DNA of 64,000 nt from Arachis hypogaea (Eukaryota > Streptophyta > Magnoliopsida > Fabales > Fabaceae). This document shows, one piece after another, positions 52,923-61,538 of the stretch (position 1 is the first letter of the stretch; each line of letters opens with the position of its first letter). Position numbers and translations under genes: made by a program. The notes under the pieces are model-generated. The model was not told the origin of the DNA and ran no database searches. It saw nothing but the letters and a program-made list of their open reading frames with translations. The stretch is taken from positions 105,121,837 through 105,185,836 of the forward strand of contig NC_092038.1 of NCBI RefSeq assembly GCF_003086295.3, written 5' to 3'.

Positions 52923-55667
52923 TCACTCAAGTCTCAGTTTTGAGCATTCCTGCTCAAAATTGCCTTCAAGATAATGCTTGATTCTCTGTCCATTAACAAT
53001 GAACCTTTTGTCAGAATCAGTATCCTGAAGCTCAACATATCCATATGGTGACACTCCTGTAATCACATACGGACCCCTCCACCGGGATTTGAGTTTTCTT
53101 GGAAACAATTTGAGCCTAGAGTTGAAGAGTAGAACTTTTTGTCCTGGCTCAAAGACTCTGGTTGACAACTTCTTGTCATGCCATTTCTTTGCCTTTTCCT
53201 TATAAATTTTTGCATTTTCAAAGGCATTGAGTCTGAACTCCTCTAGCTCATTTAGCTGGAGCAATCTTTTTTCACCAGCTAACTGAGCATCCATGTTTAG
53301 GAATCCGGTTGCCCAGTAGACTTTATGTTCCAGTTCCACGGGCAGATGACAGGCCTTCCCATACACCAGTTGGTATGGAGAGGTTCCTATAGGAGTCTTG
53401 AATGCTGTTCTGTATGCCCACAGAGCATCATCCAAGCTCTTTGCCCAATCCTTTCTTCGGGCTATCACAGTCCGTTCCAGGATTCTTTTTAGCTCTCTGT
53501 TAGAGACTTCAGCTTGCCCATTTGTCTGTGGATGATATGGAGTTGCCACTTTGTGGCTAATTCCATATCTAACCATAGCAGAGTATAGCTGTCTATTGCA
53601 GAAATGAGTGCCCCCGTCACTGATTAGTACTCTGGGAACACCAGACCTGCTGAAGATGTGTTTCTGGAGGAATTTCAGCACGGTCTTGGTATCATTAGTG
53701 GGTGTAGCAATTGCTTCTACCCACTTAGATACATAGTCCACTGCCACCAGAATGTAAGTGTTTGAGTATGATGGTGGGAATGGACCCATGAAGTCAATTC
53801 CCCATACATCAAACAATTCTATCTCTAATATCCCTTGTTGAGGCATGGCATATCCGTGAGGCATGTTACCAGCTCTTTGGCAACTGTCACATTTACGCAC
53901 AAACTCTCGGGAATCTTTATAGAGAGTAGGCCAGTAGAAGCCACATTGGAGGACTTTAGTGGCTGTTCGCTCACTTCCAAAATGTCCTCCATACTGTGAT
54001 CCATGGCAGTGCCATAGGATCCTTTGTGCTTCTTCTCTGGGTACACATCTGTGGATCATTCCGTCTGCACATCTCTTAAAGAGATATGGCTCATCCCAGA
54101 GGTAGTACTTAGCATCTGAAATTAATTTCTTTCTTTGCATTCTGCTGTACTCCTGGGGTATGAATCTTACAGCTTTATCGTTTGCAATATCTGCAAACCA
54201 TGGAGCTTCCTGAATGGCAAAGAGTTGCTCATCTGGGAAGGTCTCAGAGATCTCAGTAGAAGGGAGGGACGCCCCAGCTACTGGTTCTATTCGGGACAGA
54301 TGATCAGCTACTTGGTTCTCTGTCCCTTTTCTGTCTCTTATTTCTATATCAAACTCTTGCAGAAGCAACACCCATCTTATGAGTCTGGGTTTTAAATCCT
54401 GCTTTGCGAGTAAGTATTTAAGAGCAGCATGGTCAGTGTACACAACCACTTTGGATCCCACTAGATAGGATCTAAACTTGTCAATGGCATAGACCACTGC
54501 AAGTAACTCTTTTTCTGTGGTTGTGTAATTCTTCTGTGCGTCATTTAGAATACGGCTGGCATAATAAATGACGTGCAGAAGCTTGTTATGCCTCTGTCCC
54601 AACACTGCATCAATGGCATGGTCACTGGCATCACACATTAGTTCAAATGGCAATGTCCAATCTGGTGCAGAGATGACTGGTGCTGTGACCAGCTTAGCTT
54701 TCAGGGTCTCAAATGCCTGCAGACACTGTGTGTCAAACACAAATGGTGTGTCAGCAGCTAGCAGGTTACTCAAAGGTTTTGCAATTTTCGAAAAATCCTT
54801 TATAAACCTTCTGTAGAACCCTGCATGCCCCAGAAAGCTTCTGATTGCCTTAACATTGGCAGGTGGTGGTAATTTTTCAATTACCTCTACCTTTGCCTTA
54901 TCCACCTCTATTCCCTTACTTGAAATTTTGTGCTCAAGGACAATTCCTTCAGTCACCATAAAGTGACATTTCTCCCAGTTTAAAACCAGGTTAGTCTCTT
55001 GGCATCTTTTCAGGACAAGTGCTAGGTGATTAAGACAGGAGCTGAATGAGTCTCCATATACTGAGAAGTCATCCATGAAGACTTCCAAAAATTTCTCTAC
55101 CATATCTGAGAAGATAGAGAGCATGCACCTCTGAAAGGTTGCAGGTGCATTGCACAGACCAAAAGGCATCCTTCTGTAGGCAAACACGCCAGATGGGCAA
55201 GTAAATGCTGTTTTCTCTTGGTCCTGAGGGTCTACTGCAATTTGGTTGTAGCCTGAATAGCCATCCAAAAAGCAATAATAATCATGACCAGCTAATCTTT
55301 CTAGCATTTGGTCTATGAATGGTAAAGGAAAATGATCCTTTCTAGTGGCTGTATTGAGCCTTCTGTAGTCAATACACATACGCCACCCTGTGACTATTCT
55401 TGTAGGAACCAGTTCATTTTTTTCATTATGAACCACTGTCATGCCTCCCTTTTTGGGGACAACTTGGACAGTGCTCACCCAAGGGCTATCAGAAATAGGA
55501 TAAATAATCCCAGCCTCTAGTAATTTAGTGACCTCTTTCTGCACCACCTCCTTCATGGCTGGATTTAGCCTCTTCTGTGGTTGAACCACTGGTTTGGCAT
55601 TATCCTCCAACAGGATCTTGTGCATGCATCTAGCTGGGCTAATGCCCTTAAGATCACTTATGGATCA
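52923..55667 (-). pseudogene. E4 pol: RT, RNase H, integrase (upstream stop)
   Basis: Open for 900 codons from Met at 55625, but separated from protease by TGA (55667-55665) where the frame calls for Trp (…TALG-stop-SISDLKG…). From that Met: RT with YRRLN (~88) and FMDD (183-186). RNase H with CDASD (331-335), TEKELLAV (~370), [10 protein letters not shown] (~396) and ADHLSR (~440). Integrase zinc finger (HC..H ~539-548, C579/C582), catalytic D611, D670 and E706 ([21 protein letters not shown]), and a C-terminal [16 protein letters not shown] domain. No chromodomain. LGHK-type Gly is Glu (~231) and a Gly before AVLGQ is Asp (~339), both fitting G-to-A decay. The product would copy and integrate element DNA; this copy is probably dead. 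Confidence 0.92.
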
Positions 55668-57904
55668 CCCAAGAGCTGTCTTGTGTGTCCTTAGCAATTG
55701 AATCAGTGCTTCCTCTTCCTGTGGATTTAAAGCAGAGCTTATAATCACTGGAAAAGTGTCACCCTCTCCCAGAAATGCATATTTCAGGGATGGTGGTAAT
55801 GGTTTGAGTTCAGGTTTGGGAGGCTTATCCTCCTCCTGAGGAATTTTCGAAAATTCCTTTGTTTCCACTGATTCTTCTTGATCAGGTTGAGCATCTTTGA
55901 AGATGTCCTCAAGCTCTGATTCTAGGCTTTCAGTCATATTGATCTCTTCTACCAGAGAGTCAATAATGTCAGCGCCCATGCAGTCATTTGGTGTGTCTGG
56001 ATGCTGCATAGCTTTTACAGCATTCAACTTGAACTCATCCTCATTGACTCTCAGGGTTACTTCCCCTCTCTGTACATCAATGAGAGTTCGTCCAGTTGCT
56101 AGGAAAGGTCTTCCTAGAATGAGAGTTGCACTCTTGTGCTCCTCCATTTCCAGCACCACAAAGTCAGTTGGAAAGGCGAATGGCCCAACCTTGACAATCA
56201 TATCCTCTATTATGCCTGATGGATATTTAATGGAGCCATCAGCAAGTTGGAGGCATATCCGGGTTGGTTTGACTTCTCCAGTCAACCCAAGCTTTCTGAT
56301 AGTGGATGCAGGTATTAGATTGATGCTTGCTCCAAGATCACATCGGGCTGTCTTGGTGCAAGCACCTTCTAATGTGCATGGTATCATAAAGCTTCCTGGA
56401 TCTTGAAGCTTTTCTGGTAAGCTTTTTAGAATGACTGCACTGCATTCTTCAGTGAGAAACACTTTTTCAGTTTCTCTCCAATCCTTCTTATGACTTAAGA
56501 TTTCTTTCATAAACTTAGCATAAGAAGGTATTTGCTCAAGTGCCTCTGCAAACGGAATCTTTATTTCAAGAGTCCTTAGATAGTCTGCAAAGCGGGCAAA
56601 TTGCTTATCCTGTTCCGCTTGGCGGAGTTTTTGAGGATAAGGCATCTTGGCTTTATATTCTTCAACCTTAGATGCTGCAGGTTTATTCCTTGCAGCGGTG
56701 GTTGAAGAAGCCTTGTTAGAGGGATTACTGTCAGCACTCTCAGGTGTCTGATCCTCCCTTGGCATCTGAACGCCAGGATTGGGTGGAAAATGGGCGTTTA
56801 ACGCCAACTTTTCCCCCTTTTCTGGCGTTTGAACGCCAGAACTGGGCAAGGAATGGGCGTTTAACGCCAACTTTCCTTCCCTCTCTGGCATTTGAACGCC
56901 AAAAGTATTCCTCTCTGGGCTCTTACTGTCCTCAGAGGGATTTTGAACAGTGGGTTGGTTATCCTCTGTCAATTGTTCCTTATTTGGCCTTTTGCTCTTT
57001 TGAGCAGTGTTATTCAGTGTCTTCCCACTCCTCAGTTGAACTGCTTGACATTCCTCTGTTATCTGTTTAGATATTTGTTGTTTTGCTTGATTCAACTGCA
57101 GTTCTATGTTCTTGTTAGCAACTTTAGTTTCATGGAGCATCTCTTTAAATTCTGCTAACTGTTCTGTCATCAGGAGCAATTGTTGATTAAGCTCAATCAT
57201 CTGTTCTTGAGGATTAGGATCAGTGACTACTGTCATGACTTCCTCTTTTGGAGAGAACTCATTGCTAGAGTACAAATATTGATTTCTAGCAACAGTGTCT
57301 ATAAGCTCTTGAGCCTCTTCAATTGTCTTCCTCATGTGGATAGATCCACCAGCTGAGTGGTCTAAAGACATCTGAGCCTTTTCTGTGAGCCCGTAGTAGA
57401 AGACATTTCAGAGGGGCATTTTCTTAGCATACCTCTATACCTCTCCCAGGCATTATAAAGGGATTCATTATCCTCTTGTTTAAAGCCTTGGATGTCCAGC
57501 CTTAGCTGTGTCATCCTCTTTGGAGGGTAAAAGTGATTCAGGAATTTGTCTGATAACTGTTTCCATGTCTTTATGCTTGCTGTAGGTTGGTTATTCAACC
57601 ACCTCTTAGCTTGATCTTTTACAGCAAATGGAAACAGTAATAGTCTGTAGACATCCTGATCCACCTCTTTATCATGTACTGTGTCAACAATTTGTAAGAA
57701 CTGTGCCAGAAACTCAGTAGGCTCTTCCTGTGGAAGACCGGAATACTGGCAATTTTGCTGCACTATGATAATGAGTTGAGGATTTAGCTCAAAGCTGCTT
57801 GCTTTGATGGGAGGTGTACAAATGCTACTCCCATATGCAGCTGTAATGGGGTTAGCATATGACCCCAGAGTCCTTCTGGATTGATCAATCCCACTTAGGT
57901 CCAT
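55665..57904 (-). pseudogene. E4 gag-protease (frameshifted by small deletion)
   Basis: Starts MDLSGIDQSRRTLGSYANPI at 57904, a different Gag type from E1-E3. The Gag domain (YRLLLFPFAVKDQAKRWLNN, FYPPKRMTQLRLDIQGFKQE, SLYNAWERYRGMLRKCPSEM) is followed near 57405 by loss of roughly eight codons and of the frame. The other frame resumes at [15 protein letters not shown] (57371). Further on are coiled-coil-like Gln-rich text, a Pro/Lys repeat region encoded by palindromes (56905-56758), a charged KMPYPQKLRQAEQDKQFARF segment, and a retropepsin-like domain with CDLGASINLIP and LILGRPFLATGRTLIDV. It ends at the TGA before pol. No CCHC knuckle is seen. Confidence 0.88.
56758..56905. repeat. Palindromic repeats inside E4 gag coding sequence
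   Basis: At least five GGCGTTTGAACGCC / GGCGTTTAACGCC units, the same as in the non-coding spacer, in frame. They yield peptide repeats FGVQMPE, KLALNAHSLPSSGVQTPE and KLALNAHFPPNPGVQMPR. Spacing about 60 bp per pair. Confidence 0.85.
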
Positions 57905-58438
57905 AATGGATAAAGGGAAATGATATGGATTCTCAAGCAAAGTATATTTTTTTTGAATTAAACGAAAAAATAAAATAAAATAAAATAAAATAAAATAAAA
58001 TAAAGATTTGAAAATTAAAAAGAAAATAAAATCAAAGTAAATTGAGAACTGAATCAATTAGTCAATTAAAAAGATTTTGAAAATAGCAATTAAAAAGATA
58101 TGATTGAAAAATTTTTATGAAAAAGATTTGATTTTTTGAAATGAGGAAAGAGAAAAACAACAAAATGACACCAAACTTAAAATTTTTAGAAAATCAAACA
58201 CTAATTTTCGAAAATTTTTAAGGGAAAAACACAAGAGGACACCAAACCTAGAATTTTTAAAGATCAAAAAGAGACTAAGGACATGCAAATTCGAGAAACT
58301 AAAAAAAAAACAAAAGCATGCAATTGACACCAAACTTAAAATATGAAACCAGACTCAACTAAAAGACTCTAAACCAACAAAAATAAAACAGTCCTAATCT
58401 AAGCAACAAGATAAGCCGTCAGTTGTCCAAACTCGAAC
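57905..58438 (-). other. E4 untranslated leader with (TAAAA)n tract
   Basis: 0.53 kb, A-rich on the plus strand, with a (TAAAA)-type microsatellite at 57971-58004 and ACACCAAACTTA-type motifs at about 58168, 58239 and 58331. The open frame extending upstream of 57904 is hydrophobic low-complexity and probably untranslated. Confidence 0.7.
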
Positions 58439-58458
58439 AATCCCCGGCAACGGCGCCA
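58439..58458 (-). other. Primer-binding site (tRNA-Asp type), E4
   Basis: Minus strand TGGCGCCGTTGCCGGGGATT, 6 bases inside the 5' LTR. Confidence 0.9.
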
Positions 58459-58464
58459 AAAACT

Positions 58465-59986
58465 TGGTGCACGAAATTGCAATCACACTTTTGCAATTCC
58501 GCACAACTAACCAGCAAGTGCACTGGGTCGTCCAAGTAATACCTTACGTGAGTAAGGGTCGATCCCACGGAGATTGTCGGCTTGAAGCAAGCTATGGTTA
58601 TCTTGTAAATCTTAGTCAGGATATCAGAAATTCTCAAGATTGATTGTGAAAAGCAAAAGAACATGAAATAAGTACTTGTTTTGTAGTAATGGAGAATAGG
58701 TTGAGGTTTTGGAGATGCTCCATCTTCTGAATCTCTGCTTTCCTACTGTCTTCTTCTTCAAGCACGCAAGGCTCCTTCCATGGCAAGCTGTATGCAAGGG
58801 TTTCATCGTTGTCAGTGGCTACCTCCCATCCTCTCAGTGGAAATGTTCAACGCACCCTGTCACGGCACGGCTATCCATCTGTCGGTTCTCAATCAGGCCG
58901 GAATAGAATCCAGTGATTCTTTTGCGTCTGTCACTAACGCCCTGCCTTCAGGAGTTTGAAGCTCGTCACAGTCATTCAATCATTGAATCCTACTCAGAAT
59001 ACCACAGACAAGGTTTAGACCTTCCGGATTCTCTTGAATGCCGCCATCAGTTCTAGCTTATACCACGAAGATTCTGATTAAAGAATCCAAGAGATATCTA
59101 CTTAATCTAAGGTAGAACGGAGGTGGTTGTCAGGCACACGTTCATAGATGAGAATATGATGAGTGTCATGGATCATCACATTCATCCGGGTTAAGAACAA
59201 GTGATATCTTAGAATGGAAGTAAGCATGATTGAATGAAAAACAGTAGTAATTGCATTAATCCATCAAGACACAGCAGAGCTCCTCACCCCCAACCATGGG
59301 GTTTAGAGACTCATGCTTTGGAAGGTACACAAAGAAACGTGTAAAGTGTCATGAGGTACAGATACAATGTCAAAAGATCCTATTAATAGTGAACTAGTAA
59401 CCTAGGGTATACAGAAATGAGTAAAATGACACAAAAATCCACTTCTGGGTCCACTTAGTGTGTGCTTGGGCTGAGCAATGAAGCATTTTCGTGTAGAGAC
59501 CTTTTCTGGAGTTAAACGCCAGCTTTCATGCCAGTTTGGGCGTTTAACTCCAAGTTTTATGCCAGTTCCAGCGTTAAACGCTGGAATTTCTGAGGCTGAT
59601 TTTCCACGCCGGTTTGGGCCATCAAATCTCGGGCAAAGTATGGACTATTATACATTGCTGGAAAGCCCAGGATGTCTACTTTCCAATGCCGTTAAGAGCG
59701 CGCCAATTGGGCTTCTGTAGCTCCAGAAAATCTACTTCGAGTGCAGGGAGGTCAGAATCCAACAGCATCTGCAGTCCTTTTCGGTCTCTGAATCAGATTT
59801 TTGCTCAGGACCCTCAATTCCAGCCAGAAAATACCTGAAATCACAGAAAAACACACAAACTCATAGTAAAGTCCAGAAAAGTGAATTTTAACTAAAAACT
59901 AATAAAAATATACTAAAAACTAACTAGATTATACTAAAAACATACTAAGAACAATGCCAAAAAGCGTATAAATTATCCGCTCATCA
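58465..59986 (-). repeat. E4 5' LTR
   Basis: 1522 bp with the full TGATGAGCGGATAATTTATACGC terminus; about 19 substitutions from the 3' LTR, mostly transitions. Confidence 0.93.
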
Positions 59987-61538
59987 GTCATCCAAGTAAT
60001 AAACCTTACGTGAGTAAGGGTCGATCCCACGGAGATTGTCGGTTTGAAGCAAGCTATGGTCATCTTATAAATCTCAGTCAGGCGGATTCAAATGGTTATA
60101 GATTTTTGATAATTAAAAGATAAATAAAACATAAAATAAAGATAGAGATACTTATGCAATCCATTGGTGGGAATTTCTGATAAGCGTATGAAGATGTGTT
60201 ATTCCTTTTGAATCTCTGCTTTCCTACTGCCTTCATCCCATTATTCGTATTCCTTTCTATGGCAAGCTGTATGTTGGGGGATCACCGTTGTCAATGGCTA
60301 CCGTCCGTCTTCTCAGTGAAAATGGTCCAAATGTGCTGTCACCGCACGGCTAATCATCTGTCGGTTCTCCCTCATGTTGGAATAGGATCCATTGATCCTT
60401 TTGCGTCTGTCACCACGCCCAACACTTGCGAGTTTAAAGCTCATCACAGTCATCCCATCCCAGATCCTACTCAGAATACAACAGACAAGGTTTAGACTTT
60501 CTGGATCTCAAGAATGCTGCCAATTGATTCTAGCTTATACCACAAAGACTCTGATCGTGAACCAGAAGGCTAAGAGATATGCATTCAAGCTCGTTTGCAT
60601 GTAAAACAGAAGTGTTTGTCAGACACGCGTTTATAGGTTGAAAATGATGATGAGCGTCACATAATCATCACATTCATCATGTTCTTGTGTGCGAATGGAT
60701 ATCATAGAACAAGAATAAGCATGAATTGGATAGAAAACAGTAGTAATTGCATTAATACTCGAGGAACAGCAGAGCTCTACACCTTAATCTATGGTGTGTA
60801 GAAACTCCACCGTTAAAAATATATAAGTGATGATGGTCCAGGCATGGCAGTGAGGCCAGCCCCCAATGTCTCAGATAGCATAAAACTGATCAAAGATCCC
60901 AGCATGTCCAATACAATAGTAAAAGGTCCTATTTATACTAGACTAGTTATTAGGGTTTACAGAAATAAGTAACTGATGCAGAAATCTACTTCCGGGCCCA
61001 CTTGGTGTGTGCTTGGGCTGAGCATTGAAGCTTTCATGTGTAAAGACTTATTTTGGAGTTAAATGCCAGTTTGCAGCCTGTTTTGGGCGTTTAACTCTAG
61101 CTTGTAACTTGTTTCTGGCATTTAACGCCAGAATAGGGCAGGGAATTGTCATTTGAACACCAATTTGCGTCATCAAAACTCGAGTAAAGTATGGACTATT
61201 ATATATTGATGGAAATCCCTGGATGTTTACTTTCCAACGCAATTGAGAGTGCACCATTTGGTGTTCTGTAACTCCAAAAATTACATTTCGAGTGCAGGGA
61301 AGTCAGAATCCAATAGCATCAGTAGTCCTTTTTTAGCCTCTGAATCAGATTTTTGCTCAGGTCCCTCAATTTCATCCAGAAAATACCTGAAATCACAGAA
61401 AAACACACAAACTCATAGTAAAATCCAGAAATGTGAATTTTGCATAAAAACTAATAAAAATATACTAAAAAGTGACTAAATCATACTAAAAACTACTTAA
61501 AAACAATGCCAAAAAGTGTATAAATTATCCGCTCATCA

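Larger units (their letters stand above)
48482..59986 (-). mobile_element. E4: structurally complete Athila-type element with full pol
   Basis: 11.5-kb minus-strand element: 5' LTR 59986-58465, primer-binding site, 0.5-kb leader, gag-protease, pol, palindrome spacer, ORF3, tail, hairpin/PPT module, 3' LTR 50003-48482. Perfect duplication GTCAT (48477-48481, 59987-59991). LTRs are both 1522 bp with about 19 differences (my count by eye, about 1.2%), suggesting insertion within the last million years or so under usual rates. Coding capacity is lost by a small frameshifting gag deletion, a TGA in pol and a TAA in ORF3. It is the only element here with RT and integrase, and so resembles the partner that would move E1-E3-type elements. 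Confidence 0.95.
48372..61538 (-). repeat. S2: solo LTR in H gag, split by E4
   Basis: Same LTR family, in two parts: 48372-48481 and 59987-61538 (about 1.66 kb). Outer flanks GTATC (48367-48371) and GTATC (61539-61543) are a perfect duplication. TATA-like AGTATAAATAGG at 60939-60928. The E4 duplication GTCAT lies at its internal junction. Confidence 0.92.

Noticed and set aside
53825..54395. Other-frame and opposite-strand ORFs over E4 pol and gag (e.g. 53825-54046, 54135-54395, 55897-56406)
   Set aside because: Shadows of the conserved RT/IN or gag frame; no independent features.
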